A stretch of DNA of 64,000 nucleotides from Pseudomonadota bacterium (GCA_023443095.1 JAEZVV010000090.1:11086-75085), one strand, 5' to 3'; counted from the first letter of the stretch, positions 34,485-43,412 are shown. Program-made: numbers and translations. The notes: generated by a model not told the origin, from the letters alone.

Positions 34485-34850
34485 CTACTTCGGAATTTCG
34501 TTCGATTTGGGCGCACTAGGCGACTGATTAGGGTTAGTCGGGACCGAACCCTGCGGAGCCCCCTGCTGAACGGTACCCAAAACACCACCTTGGGGCGCTT
34601 GAGTGGCCGGCGCACGCGACGTGCTGACCGTCAGGCCGATGGTCGCCACAAAAAAGAGGGTCGCGGCCACCGCGGTCGCCCGCGAAAGAAAGTTCGCCGA
34701 TCCCGTCGCGCCGAACAGCGACCCCGAGGCGCCGCCGCCGAATGCCGCCCCCATGTCAGCGCCCTTTCCGTGCTGGAGCAGCACGAGAATGATCACCGCC
34801 ACGGAGGACAGCACCTGGATCACGATCATGAGCGTAGTCAGCCAGTGCAT
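34485..34850 (-). CDS. secG: Preprotein translocase subunit SecG
   Basis: A 121-residue inner-membrane protein with two helices (TLMIVIQVLSSVAVIILVLLQ and AVAATLFFVATIGLTVS) and the conserved cytosolic loop HGKGADMGAAFGGGASGSLFGATGSANFLSRATA. It assists SecYE during protein export. The Gln/Pro-rich tail is variable. The usual tpiA-secG-tRNA-Leu-nuoA order is kept. Confidence 0.96.
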   Translation of the reverse strand: MHWLTTLMIVIQVLSSVAVIILVLLQHGKGADMGAAFGGGASGSLFGATGSANFLSRATAVAATLFFVATIGLTVSTSRAPATQAPQGGVLGTVQQGAPQGSVPTNPNQSPSAPKSNEIPK

Positions 34851-34870
34851 GTTGTGTCTCTGCCTTGAAA

Positions 34871-35629
34871 TCAGTTGCGCGCAGCCGCGCAGATGGAAAG
34901 AAAGTCGCCCGCTTGCAGCGAGGCACCACCGATAAGCCCGCCGTCGATATCCGGCTGGGCAAAGAGTTCCGCGGCATTGCCAGCTTTGACACTGCCGCCA
35001 TAAAGCAAACGCAGCTCGGCTGCGATTCGAGCATCGCGCTCGGCCACTTGGGCTCGCAGCGCCGCATGCACTTCCTGCGCCTGTTCTGGCGACGCGGTGC
35101 GCCCGGTGCCAATCGCCCACACCGGCTCGTACGCCACCGCGCCCACCGCCAAGGCCGGCGCGCCTACACGGTCGAGCACGTCGCGCAGCTGCGTCGAGAC
35201 GACCTCGAAGGTGCGGCCCTGCTCGCGCTCGGCCAGCGACTCACCCACACACACGATCGGGCGCAACCCGGCCTCAAGCGCGCGAGCCACTTTACTGGCC
35301 ACGGTCTGATTCGACTCGCCGTGCAGCTGGCGGCGCTCGGAGTGCCCCACAATCACCCAGCGCGCCCCAACATCGACCAGCATCTCGGCCGCGACCTCGC
35401 CCGTGAAGGCGCCGTCCTTGTGTTCTGAAAGATCCTGCGCGCCGCACTCGGCCGCTCGCGCCCCCAGTCCGGCGGCGACCTGCAGCAAATAAGGGTAAGG
35501 CGCGCAGACCACGATATCGCATGCAGGCTGCCCCACGCCGGCGCGAAAACCCTCCAGCCACGCCGAATTAGCGGCGACCGAACCGTTCATCTTCCAGTTG
35601 GCGGCAACAAGCTTGCGTCGCGAAGTCAT
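34871..35629 (-). CDS. tpiA: Triosephosphate isomerase
   Basis: A 252-residue TIM barrel interconverting DHAP and glyceraldehyde-3-phosphate. The catalytic residues are Lys in ANWKMNG, His in VIVGHSERR, and Glu in AYEPVWAIGTG. The phosphate loop LLYGGSVKAGNAAEL is present. ATG 35629 gives the family start MTSRRKLVAANWKMNG. Twenty bases separate it from secG. Confidence 0.98.
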   Translation of the reverse strand: MTSRRKLVAANWKMNGSVAANSAWLEGFRAGVGQPACDIVVCAPYPYLLQVAAGLGARAAECGAQDLSEHKDGAFTGEVAAEMLVDVGARWVIVGHSERRQLHGESNQTVASKVARALEAGLRPIVCVGESLAEREQGRTFEVVSTQLRDVLDRVGAPALAVGAVAYEPVWAIGTGRTASPEQAQEVHAALRAQVAERDARIAAELRLLYGGSVKAGNAAELFAQPDIDGGLIGGASLQAGDFLSICAAARN

Positions 35630-35689
35630 GGTCTCACTCAAAAGTTTTTGATTGTAGCGGGTTGCTTCCAAGCCCCACAAACCCGGGTA

Positions 35690-36694
35690 TCACGCAGGAC
35701 ATGCCTCGGCCTCGGATCCGACTTTCAGCATCACCTTGCCCACATGGGCGCCGGCCTCCAGCTCTTGATGCGCCGCGGCCGCTTGGCTCAAGGGAAAGAC
35801 GCGATGGATCACCGGTTTGATGCGACCGGCTTCCAGCAAAGGCCAGACCCGCTCTCGCAAACCGGCGGCAATCCGCGCCTTGAAAGCGACCGGCCGCGCC
35901 CTCAGCGTGGACCCAGTGATCGTGAGCCGGCGCCGCAGCACCAGACTCGCGTCGAACCGGGCACTCACGCCACCCAGCACGGCAATGATCACCAGGCGGC
36001 CGTCCTCGGCCAGGGACTCGACCTCGCGCGCGACATAGTCGCCGGCGACCATATCGAGGATGACATCCACGCCCTTGCCGCGCGTGAGCTCTCGCACCAC
36101 TTCGACAAAGTCCTGGCTGCGGTAGTTGATCGCCGCGGCTGCGCCCAGTCCAAGGCACGCGCCGCACTTCTCGTCGGTCCCGGCAGTCGCAAACACCGGA
36201 TTGCCAAGCGCGCTTGCAATCTGGATCGCGGCCACTCCAATCCCGCTCGCCCCCCCCTGCACCAGCAAGGTTTCTCCGGGCGCCAGCCGGGCACGATCGA
36301 AGACGTTGTTCCAGACCGTGAAGAAAGTCTCGGGCAGGCTGGCCGCCTCAAGGAAGCTCAAGCCCCGCGGTACCGGCAGACACTGAGCCGCCGGCGCCGC
36401 GCAGAACTCCGCATAGCCGCCGCCGGTCACTAGCGCACAGACCGCATCCCCCAACTTCCAGCCGCTGCCAGCCAGGTCGCCGCCGACGATGCGCCCCGCC
36501 ACTTCAAGGCCGGGCACATCGCTGGCGCCGGGAGGAGGCGCGTATTGCCCCTTGCGCTGGGAGAGGTCGGGGCGGTTCACCCCGCTCGCCTCGACTTGAA
36601 TCAGCACTTCACCCGCGCCGCATACCGGAACTGGACGAGTACCCAGACGAAGGACGTCGGGCGTCCCAAACGTGGTGATTTCGATTGCTTTCAT
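35690..36694 (-). CDS. NAD(P)H:quinone oxidoreductase, zinc-free MDR (PIG3-like)
   Basis: A 334-residue medium-chain reductase. The nucleotide motif is LLVQGGASGIGVAAIQIA, with GVNRPDLSQRKGQYAPPPGASDVPGLEVAG at the N-terminus. The structural and catalytic zinc cysteines of alcohol dehydrogenases are absent. It probably reduces quinones or enals in the cytoplasm; the substrate is unknown. It lies 60 bases upstream of tpiA on the same strand. Confidence 0.9.
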   Translation of the reverse strand: MKAIEITTFGTPDVLRLGTRPVPVCGAGEVLIQVEASGVNRPDLSQRKGQYAPPPGASDVPGLEVAGRIVGGDLAGSGWKLGDAVCALVTGGGYAEFCAAPAAQCLPVPRGLSFLEAASLPETFFTVWNNVFDRARLAPGETLLVQGGASGIGVAAIQIASALGNPVFATAGTDEKCGACLGLGAAAAINYRSQDFVEVVRELTRGKGVDVILDMVAGDYVAREVESLAEDGRLVIIAVLGGVSARFDASLVLRRRLTITGSTLRARPVAFKARIAAGLRERVWPLLEAGRIKPVIHRVFPLSQAAAAHQELEAGAHVGKVMLKVGSEAEACPA

Positions 36695-36726
36695 ACGTGA
36701 ACCGCCCTCCGCATGCTGCGTTCATG

Positions 36727-36758
36727 TGAACAAGGCGCCCGAGGGGGCGCCTTGTTCA
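36727..36758. terminator. Strong hairpin downstream of pnp
   Basis: A perfect 14-bp stem (36727-36740 / 36745-36758) with loop GAGG, its base TGAACAAGG ... CCTTGTTCA. It lies 18 bases after the pnp stop and upstream of the oxidoreductase ATG. The T content is short, but the stem is very stable. It probably ends the rpsO-pnp transcript. Confidence 0.75.
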
Positions 36759-36776
36759 TTCGAACCCGATGTCGAT

Positions 36777-38900
36777 TTACTGCTGGGCGGCGCCGTCTTC
36801 CGCGCCCACGGCCTTCATCGACAGGCGCACGCGGCCCTTCTCGTCGGCCTCGAGCACCTTGACGCGCACGGCCTGACCTTCCTTGAGGTAGTCGGCCACC
36901 GCGTTGACTCGCTCGTTGGCGATCTGCGAGATGTGCAGCAGACCGTCCTTGCCCGGCAGGATCTGGACGATCGCGCCGAAGTCGAGCAGACGCAGAACGG
37001 TACCGTCGTAGACCTTGCCGACTTCAACTTCGGCCGTGATTTCGGCGATGCGGCGCTGGGCTTCGCGGCCCTTTTCCATGTCCACCGAGGCGATGATGAT
37101 GGTGCCATCGTCCTCGATGTCGATCTGGGTGCCGGTCTCTTCGGTCAGAGCACGGATCACCGAGCCGCCCTTGCCGATCACGTCGCGGATCTTCTCGGGG
37201 TTGATCTTCATCTTGATCATGCGCGGCGCGAAGGCCGAGAGTTCGCCGCGCGCAGCGCCGGCCTGCTCCTGCATCTTGCCGAGGATGTGCAGGCGGCCTT
37301 CCTTGGCCTGGGCTAGGGCGACCTGCATGATTTCCTTGTTGATGCCTTCGATCTTGATGTCCATCTGCAGCGCGGTCACGCCAGCGGCCGTACCCGCCAC
37401 CTTGAAGTCCATGTCGCCGAGGTGATCCTCGTCGCCCAGGATGTCGGTCAGCACCGCAAACTTGTTGCCTTCCTTGATCAGGCCCATCGCCACGCCGGCG
37501 ACATGCGCCTTGAGCGGCACGCCAGCGTCGATCAGAGCGAGACAGCCGCCGCACACCGAAGCCATCGACGAAGATCCGTTCGACTCGGTGATTTCGGAAA
37601 CCACGCGCATCGAATACTGGAAGTCCTCGGGGCTAGGCAGAACCGCAAGCAGCGCCCGCTTGGCAAGACGGCCGTGGCCGATTTCGCGGCGCTTCGGGCT
37701 GCCGACACGGCCGGTTTCGCCGGTCGCGAAGGGGGGCATGTTGTAGTGCATCATGAAGCGGTCGCGGTACTCGCCCATGAGTGCATCGATGATCTGCTCG
37801 TCCTGCTTGGTGCCGAGGGTGGCGGTGACCAGCGCCTGGGTCTCGCCGCGGGTGAAAAGCGAAGAACCGTGGGTACGCGGCAACACGCCCTGGCGGATTT
37901 CGATCGGACGCACGGTGCGGGTGTCGCGACCGTCGATACGCGGCTCGCCGTCGAGGATCTGGCTGCGGACGATCTTGGCTTCGAGGTCGAACAGGATGTT
38001 GTTGACTTCGTTGCTATCGACCTTCTCGCCGCTGACGGCGGCCTCTTCAGCCAGCTTGGTCGAGACCATCGCGTAGATCTCGCGCAGCTTCTGGGTGCGG
38101 GCCTGCTTCGAACGGATGTTGTAGGCGGCGCGCAGTTCGCTGCCGACCAGACCGATGATCTTCGCGATCAGGGCCTCGTTCTTGGCCGCAGGCTTCCAGT
38201 CCCAGGCCGGCTTGCCGGCTTCGCGCACCAGATCGTGGATCGCGTTGATCGCAACCTGCATCTGCTCGTGGCCGAAGACCACCGAACCCAGCATCACTTC
38301 TTCGGACAGCTGGTCGGCCTCCGATTCCACCATCAACACGGCACGTTCGGTGCCGGCAACAACCAGGTCGAGCTGGCTGGTCTTCAGCTGGCTGGCGGTG
38401 GGGTTGAGAACGTATTGGCCGTCGATGTAGGCGACGCGGGCGGCACCGATCGGGCCCTTGAACGGGATGCCCGAGACCGACAGGGCGGCCGAGGCGCCGA
38501 TCAGGGCGGCGATGTCGGGGTCGATCTCGGGATTGACCGACAACACGTGGATGATGACTTGCACTTCGTTGTAGAAGCCGTCCGGGAAAAGCGGGCGGAT
38601 CGGGCGGTCGATCAAGCGGCTGGTCAGCGTTTCTTTTTCCGAAGGACGACCTTCGCGCTTGAAGAAGCCGCCGGGGATCTTGCCCGCGGCGTAAGTCTTC
38701 TCGACGTAATCGACCGTCAGCGGGAAGAAGTCCTGGCCGGGCTTGGCTTCGGTGCGGGCAACCACGGTGGCGAGCACCACGGTGTCGTCGATCGAGCACA
38801 CGACGGCGCCGCCGGCCTGGCGGGCGATTTCACCGGTTTCGAGAGTGACGGTATGGGCACCGTACTGGAAGGTCTTGGTGACTTTGTTAAACATCGACAT
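36777..38900 (-). CDS. pnp: Polyribonucleotide nucleotidyltransferase
   Basis: A 707-residue PNPase, a phosphorolytic 3'-5' exoribonuclease. Domains in order: first RNase PH (from about residue 10), helical linker, second RNase PH (with FMMHYNMPPFATGETGRVGSPKRREIGHG), KH (IKMKINPEKIRDVIGKGGSVIRALTEETG) and S1 (GKVYDGTVLRLLDFGAIVQILPGKDGLLHISQI). I start at ATG 38900 (MSMFNKVTKTFQYG); the upstream extension includes the rpsO intergenic region and is not real. Confidence 0.97.
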   Translation of the reverse strand: MSMFNKVTKTFQYGAHTVTLETGEIARQAGGAVVCSIDDTVVLATVVARTEAKPGQDFFPLTVDYVEKTYAAGKIPGGFFKREGRPSEKETLTSRLIDRPIRPLFPDGFYNEVQVIIHVLSVNPEIDPDIAALIGASAALSVSGIPFKGPIGAARVAYIDGQYVLNPTASQLKTSQLDLVVAGTERAVLMVESEADQLSEEVMLGSVVFGHEQMQVAINAIHDLVREAGKPAWDWKPAAKNEALIAKIIGLVGSELRAAYNIRSKQARTQKLREIYAMVSTKLAEEAAVSGEKVDSNEVNNILFDLEAKIVRSQILDGEPRIDGRDTRTVRPIEIRQGVLPRTHGSSLFTRGETQALVTATLGTKQDEQIIDALMGEYRDRFMMHYNMPPFATGETGRVGSPKRREIGHGRLAKRALLAVLPSPEDFQYSMRVVSEITESNGSSSMASVCGGCLALIDAGVPLKAHVAGVAMGLIKEGNKFAVLTDILGDEDHLGDMDFKVAGTAAGVTALQMDIKIEGINKEIMQVALAQAKEGRLHILGKMQEQAGAARGELSAFAPRMIKMKINPEKIRDVIGKGGSVIRALTEETGTQIDIEDDGTIIIASVDMEKGREAQRRIAEITAEVEVGKVYDGTVLRLLDFGAIVQILPGKDGLLHISQIANERVNAVADYLKEGQAVRVKVLEADEKGRVRLSMKAVGAEDGAAQQ

Positions 38901-39018
38901 TGAGCGATTCCTTTTAATGGGGGTCGGAGCCGACCCTGAGGCACGCTGCGGTATCGACGACTCGGCACGGAAGTGCCTTACGTCCATATCGCAGCGCGCA
39001 ATGTGTGCTGGTCAAAAT

Positions 39019-39057
39019 GCAACCGGCCCGCGGGGATGAACCACGCAGGCCGGTTGC
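39019..39057 (-). promoter_or_regulatory. rpsO-pnp intergenic hairpin
   Basis: A 10-bp perfect stem GCAACCGGCC (39019-39028) / GGCCGGTTGC (39048-39057), with a 19-base loop, between the rpsO stop and pnp. On the minus strand it is followed by ATTTTG. In E. coli this interval carries the rpsO attenuator and an RNase III site that lets PNPase control its own mRNA. The same role here is inference. Confidence 0.6.
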
Positions 39058-39077
39058 GGATCTCATCGGAGCACGAA

Positions 39078-39347
39078 TTACTTGCGCAGACCCAAGGTCT
39101 CGATCAGGGCCTTGTAGGCGCCAGGATTCTGACCCTTGAGGTAGTCGAGCAGCTTGCGACGACGGCTGACCATCTTCAGCAGGCCGCGACGCGAGTGGTG
39201 ATCTTTGACGTGCTCTTTGAAGTGGCCGGTCAACTCGTTGATGCGAGCGGTCAGCAGGGCCACTTGAACTTCGGGCGAACCGGTGTCACCGGCAGCGCGT
39301 TGGAACTTGGCGACGATTTCCGTCTTGTTGATATCAGCAACCGACAT
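39078..39347 (-). CDS. rpsO: 30S ribosomal protein S15
   Basis: An 89-residue S15 binding 16S rRNA at the h20-h22 junction. Sequence landmarks are DTGSPEVQVALLTARINELTGHFKEHVKDHHSRRGLLKMVSRRRKLLDYLK. ATG 39347 gives the universal start MSVADINKTEIV. It is followed by pnp on the same strand, as in most proteobacteria. Confidence 0.98.
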   Translation of the reverse strand: MSVADINKTEIVAKFQRAAGDTGSPEVQVALLTARINELTGHFKEHVKDHHSRRGLLKMVSRRRKLLDYLKGQNPGAYKALIETLGLRK

Positions 39348-39466
39348 GATTTCCCTTTCTAGTGCTGTTGCGTTACGAGCGGTCACGGAAGGAAGGCCGT
39401 GCCGTGGAAAAGCGCCCAAGTATACCCGAGCCGATGGCGCCGCCGTTACCGGGCTTGCCCCTGCGT

Positions 39467-40717
39467 TCAGCGCAGTCGGCAGGTCGTGGGCTGGGTGAGC
39501 CTTCCCGGCTCGAAGGCCTGCTCGGTCCTGAACCCAAAACCGCTGCCTTCAACGTCGCGCGCGGCCCCGGGCGAACCCTTGCGCTCCTGTACCGCCACCA
39601 CCAGCGGGCCCTGCAACTGGTGGTCCTGTGGCCGCATCCAGACTTCGCCCAGGGGATTTCCCTGATTTGCCGTGTAGCGCATGCCGCCCAGCTTTGCCGC
39701 CACCGCAGCGGGTTCGGTTGTTCCGGCCGCCTCGATGGCCCGCGCCAGCATTTCGATCATGACCACCATGCGCGCCTGGAAGTAGTCGTCGGCAGGCTTG
39801 GGGTAGCGGGCACGGAAATCGGCATAGACCTTGTCCATGCCGCCGCCCGCGTTCACGTGCCACTCGGCCACCGAACGCACGCGCCCCACGCCGGCGTCCC
39901 CGATGGCGATGGTCGAGCCCAGCCCATTGCCATAGAAAGTGTAGAAGGCCGTATCGAGCCCCTGCTCGCGCGCCGCCCTCACCAGCAGCGACAAGTCGTT
40001 GCCCCAGTTGCCGGTGATCACCGCATTCGCCCCGCTGGCCTTGATCTTGGCGATGTAGGGAGAAAAGTCCCGCACCCGACCGATCGGGTGCAGTTCGTCG
40101 CCGACCACGGCCACGTCCGGTCGGCGCGTCGCCAGCATGCTGCGGGCGCTGCGGGCCACGTCCCGACCGAAGCTGTAGTCCTGGTTGATCAGGTAGACCT
40201 TGGAGACACTGCGGTCGGCCGCGATCACTTCGGCCAGGGCCGCCATGCGCATGTCGGAGTGAGCGTCGAAGCGGAAGTGCCAGGGGCTGCAGCGCTCGTT
40301 GGTCAAGCTGGGGTCGACCGCCGAATAATTCAGGAAAACGAGCTTGGCGGCGGGTGAACGCTCGTTGTGCTTGTTGACCGCGTCGATCAGGGCGGCCGCA
40401 ACCGCCGACGAGTTGCCCTGCAGCACGAAGGGCATCTTTTCGTCGGTCACCCGGCGCAGAACCGTCAGCGCGTCGCTGACTTGGCCCTTGGAGTCCAGGA
40501 TCTCGAGTTTGAGCGGCCGCGCACCGCCCGGCAGGGAAACGCCGCCGCGGGCGTTGACGCGTTCGACCGCAAACTGCAGGTTGCGCGCCACCGCCTCGCC
40601 GGCATTGGCCATCGGACCGGACATGGCTTCGACCATGCCAAGACGGATCGGCTCGGCAGCCACGGCCGCTCCGCACACGCTCAGTCCGATCCAGGCAAAC
40701 AAGAACTTCAACTTCAT
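39467..40717 (-). CDS. Branched-chain amino-acid-type ABC periplasmic binding protein
   Basis: A 416-residue type I periplasmic binding protein (Leu/Ile/Val-BP, amide-binding family). The signal peptide MKLKFLFAWIGLSVCGAAVAA is followed by EPIRLGMVEAMSGPMANAGEAVARNLQFAVERVN. The hinge and ligand pocket stretch is VFLNYSAVDPSLTNERCSPWHFR. No permease or ATPase gene adjoins it, so it depends on a transporter elsewhere or is an orphan receptor. Ligand is uncertain. I start at ATG 40717. Confidence 0.9.
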   Translation of the reverse strand: MKLKFLFAWIGLSVCGAAVAAEPIRLGMVEAMSGPMANAGEAVARNLQFAVERVNARGGVSLPGGARPLKLEILDSKGQVSDALTVLRRVTDEKMPFVLQGNSSAVAAALIDAVNKHNERSPAAKLVFLNYSAVDPSLTNERCSPWHFRFDAHSDMRMAALAEVIAADRSVSKVYLINQDYSFGRDVARSARSMLATRRPDVAVVGDELHPIGRVRDFSPYIAKIKASGANAVITGNWGNDLSLLVRAAREQGLDTAFYTFYGNGLGSTIAIGDAGVGRVRSVAEWHVNAGGGMDKVYADFRARYPKPADDYFQARMVVMIEMLARAIEAAGTTEPAAVAAKLGGMRYTANQGNPLGEVWMRPQDHQLQGPLVVAVQERKGSPGAARDVEGSGFGFRTEQAFEPGRLTQPTTCRLR

Positions 40718-40764
40718 CGATAACTTCCTCACTTCGAAGCGCCCGATTCTATAAAGGTACGAAA

Positions 40765-40786
40765 AAGGCCGGGCGAGCCCGGCCTT
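40765..40786 (-). terminator. Intrinsic terminator downstream of leuA
   Basis: Stem AAGGCCGGG (40765-40773) / CCCGGCCTT (40778-40786), with a four-base loop. On the minus strand it continues into TTTTTCG. It lies 18 bases after the leuA stop, a textbook rho-independent terminator for leuA. Confidence 0.88.
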
Positions 40787-40804
40787 CATGGAAGCTATAC
40801 GTTC

Positions 40805-42355
40805 TCAGGGCGTCTCGGCCGTCTGCGGGTTGAGCCGTTCGGCCGTCGTGTAGAGCTTGTTCAAGGCGTTGAGATAGGCCTTGGCGCTCGCCGCGATGAT
40901 GTCAGGGTCCGCGCCCACACCGTTGACGATGCGACCGGCGCGAGAGAGACGAACCGTCACCTCGCCCTGGCTCTCGGTGCCGGTGGTGATGGCGTTGACC
41001 GAGAACAGCAACAGTTCGGAGCCGCTCGCCACGCTGGCTTCGATCGCCTTGAAGGTGGCGTCGACGGGACCGTTGCCTTCGGCGGTGCTCGCCACTTCCT
41101 GAGCGCCAAGCTTCATCACGAGGCTGGCCTGCGGCCGCTCACCGGTCTCGGAGTGCTGGGCCAGCGACACCAGCTTGAAATGCTCGTCCTGCGACGTGAC
41201 CGTCTCGTCCGAAAACAAGGCCTGGATGTCCTCGTCGAAGATCTCGGACTTGCGGTCGGCCAGATCCTTGAAGCGCGCAAAAGCCGCGTTGAGTTCGGTC
41301 TCGCTTTCGACCGGAATCGCCAACTCCAGCACCCGCTGCTTGAAGGCGTTGCGGCCCGAGAGCTTGCCCAGCACGATCTTGTTGGCGCTCCAGCCCACAT
41401 CCTCGGCGCGCATGATCTCGTAGGTGTCGCGCGCCTTCAAGACGCCGTCCTGGTGGATGCCCGAAGCGTGGGCGAAGGCATTGGCGCCCACCACCGCCTT
41501 GTTCGGCTGGACCGGGAAGCCGGTAATACCCGAGACCAGCTTGGACGCGGGCACGATCTGCTCGGTGGCGATGCCGACCTCGAGCTTGAAGAAGTCGCGG
41601 CGAGTCTTGACCGCCATCACCACTTCCTCGAGCGAGCAGTTGCCCGCGCGCTCGCCCAGGCCGTTGATCGTGCATTCGACCTGGCGCGCGCCGCCGATAT
41701 GCACGCCGGCAAGTGAGTTGGCGACTGCCATGCCGAGGTCGTTGTGGCAATGCACCGACCAGACCGCCTTGTCGGAGTTCGGAATCCGCTCGCGCAGATT
41801 GCGGATGAACTCTCCATAGAGTTCGGGCACCGCGTAACCGACGGTATCGGGCAGGTTGATCGTGGTCGCACCTTCGGCGATCACCGCCTCGATCACTCGG
41901 CACAGGAAGTCGGGCTCGGAGCGGTAACCGTCTTCGGGCGAAAACTCGATGTCGTCAGTGAACTTGCCCGCGAAACGCACCGCCAGCTTGGCCTGCTCGA
42001 ACACCTGGTCAGGCGTCATGCGCAGCTTCTTCTCCATATGCAGCGGGCTCGTCGCAATGAAGGTATGGATGCGGCGCCGCTCGGTGCCCGCGAGCGCTTC
42101 GCCAGCGCGCGCGATGTCACGGTCGTTGGCGCGCGCCAGCGAGCAGATCGTCGAATCCTTGATCGTATTGGCGATCGCGCGCACCGCCTCGAAATCGCCG
42201 TTCGAGCTGGCCGCGAAGCCCGCCTCGATCACGTCCACCTGCAGTCGCTCCAGCTGACGGGCGATGCGCAGCTTTTCTTCACGCGTCATGGACGCGCCAG
42301 GGCTTTGCTCGCCGTCGCGCAAGGTGGTGTCGAAAATGATGAGGCGGTTGCTCAT
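40805..42355 (-). CDS. leuA: 2-isopropylmalate synthase
   Basis: A 516-residue enzyme joining acetyl-CoA and 2-oxoisovalerate, the first leucine-specific step. The TIM-barrel signature is IIFDTTLRDGEQSPGASM, with VHCHNDLGMAVANSLAG carrying the metal His residues. The C-terminal LeuA dimer domain (residues about 390-510) binds leucine for feedback inhibition in the family. It has its own promoter and a Leu-rich leader upstream (42442-42564). Confidence 0.97.
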   Translation of the reverse strand: MSNRLIIFDTTLRDGEQSPGASMTREEKLRIARQLERLQVDVIEAGFAASSNGDFEAVRAIANTIKDSTICSLARANDRDIARAGEALAGTERRRIHTFIATSPLHMEKKLRMTPDQVFEQAKLAVRFAGKFTDDIEFSPEDGYRSEPDFLCRVIEAVIAEGATTINLPDTVGYAVPELYGEFIRNLRERIPNSDKAVWSVHCHNDLGMAVANSLAGVHIGGARQVECTINGLGERAGNCSLEEVVMAVKTRRDFFKLEVGIATEQIVPASKLVSGITGFPVQPNKAVVGANAFAHASGIHQDGVLKARDTYEIMRAEDVGWSANKIVLGKLSGRNAFKQRVLELAIPVESETELNAAFARFKDLADRKSEIFDEDIQALFSDETVTSQDEHFKLVSLAQHSETGERPQASLVMKLGAQEVASTAEGNGPVDATFKAIEASVASGSELLLFSVNAITTGTESQGEVTVRLSRAGRIVNGVGADPDIIAASAKAYLNALNKLYTTAERLNPQTAETP

Positions 42356-42441
42356 GGCAGGCTCCGGATGGACGCACTCGTGCTGTCTTGCCCGGGACCG
42401 AGGTCGCGGGCGAGGCCGAACACGAATTGTGGGGGTGGGAT

Positions 42442-42528
42442 TTAGGTGCGCGCGGGGCGCAGTAGCAGGGCCGCTAGAGGTGCGGCTGCTAGGAGGAGAA
42501 TCGCCGAGGAGGTGCTGGCGTGTTTCAT
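42442..42528 (-). CDS. leuL: leuA leader peptide, 28 aa, leucine-rich
   Basis: A short ORF with stop at 42442 and ATG 42528. The product begins MKHASTSSAILLLAAAPLAA and then LLLRPART, with seven leucines: CTC, CTC, CTA, CTA, CTG, CTA, CTG. CTA is a rare codon in a genome this GC-rich, and three of seven is striking. It ends 86 bases before the leuA ATG. There is no ribosome-binding site upstream; the predicted transcription start is at or next to the ATG, so it would be leaderless. Leucine-tRNA shortage stalling ribosomes here would control leuA. That role is inference from composition and place. Confidence 0.7.
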   Translation of the reverse strand: MKHASTSSAILLLAAAPLAALLLRPART

Positions 42529-42558
42529 GATTTTGACTATAGGCTGAAACACGCCAGC
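42514..42558. repeat. Perfect 14-bp inverted repeat over the leuA promoter
   Basis: Arms at 42514-42527 and 42545-42558 are exact reverse complements (TGAAACACGCCAGC), spaced by 17 bases. The right arm fills the promoter spacer and the left arm is the first codons of the leader. It could be an operator, or a hairpin in RNA read through from pssA that hides the leader start. Confidence 0.75.
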
Positions 42559-42564
42559 AAACAA
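42536..42564 (-). promoter_or_regulatory. Predicted sigma-70 promoter for leuL-leuA
   Basis: On the minus strand: -35 TTGTTT (42564-42559), a 17-base spacer and -10 TATAGT (42541-42536). The expected start of transcription is 42528-42530, i.e. the A of the leader ATG. It lies directly after the pssA stop at 42566. Confidence 0.65.
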
Positions 42565-42565
42565 C

Positions 42566-43408
42566 TCAACCCGCCTTGGTCGGCGGCGTAGTGCTGGCCG
42601 CGACGGGCACCGGCTTGGCCGGATTGGCTTCGCCTTTGAACCAGCGATACGCCTGGTACAGATAACCCGAGATGGCGTAACAGCAGAAAAGACCGAAGAT
42701 CCACACCGGCGGATCGCTCGCCACCAGGAAGATCAGCACGACCACGGCAACCATCACCCAGAACGGCACGCTGCGGGCAACGTGGAAACTCTTGCCGCTG
42801 TAGAAGGGGGCATTCGAGACCATGGTCAGGCCGGCATACACGGTGATGGTGAAAGCCACCCACGGCATCCAGACGTCCTTGATCGGGAACTTGTTATCGA
42901 CCGCGAGCCAGACAAAACCCGCCACCATCGCTGCCGCGGCCGGGCTCGGCAGTCCCTGGAAGAAACGCTTGTCGACCACGCCCAGGTTGGCGTTGAAGCG
43001 GGCCAGGCGCAGCGCAGCGCCGGCACAGTAGACAAAAGCAGCGGCCCAGCCCCAGCGACCAAGGTCGTGCAGGATCCACTCGTACATCACGAGCGCCGGC
43101 GCCACGCCGAAGGAGGTCATGTCGGAGAGCGAATCGTACTGCTCGCCGAAAGCGCTCTGGGTATTGGTCAGGCGCGCAACGCGCCCGTCCATGCCATCGA
43201 GCACCATGGCCACGAAAATGGCGATCGCAGCCCATTCGAAGTTCTTGTTCATCGCTTGCACGATGGCGAAGAAACCGGCGAACAGGGCCGCGGTGGTGAA
43301 AAGATTGGGCAGCAGATAGATGCCGCGGCGACGCGGCGAAATTACGGCCTCTTCTGCGCGCAGGCCTGTGGGCGTGAGCGCGCGCGGTTTGCGGCGACGA
43401 AATCGCAT
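42566..43408 (-). CDS. pssA: CDP-diacylglycerol-serine O-phosphatidyltransferase
   Basis: A 280-residue integral membrane phosphatidylserine synthase. The CDP-alcohol phosphotransferase motif DG-x2-AR-x8-G-x3-D-x3-D is complete in DGRVARLTNTQSAFGEQYDSLSD. Several helices follow, and the tail is Pro/Ala-rich. It makes phosphatidylserine, which the adjoining psd decarboxylates. ATG 43408 lies 4 bases after the psd stop. Confidence 0.95.
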   Translation of the reverse strand: MRFRRRKPRALTPTGLRAEEAVISPRRRGIYLLPNLFTTAALFAGFFAIVQAMNKNFEWAAIAIFVAMVLDGMDGRVARLTNTQSAFGEQYDSLSDMTSFGVAPALVMYEWILHDLGRWGWAAAFVYCAGAALRLARFNANLGVVDKRFFQGLPSPAAAAMVAGFVWLAVDNKFPIKDVWMPWVAFTITVYAGLTMVSNAPFYSGKSFHVARSVPFWVMVAVVVLIFLVASDPPVWIFGLFCCYAISGYLYQAYRWFKGEANPAKPVPVAASTTPPTKAG

Positions 43409-43412
43409 TCGA

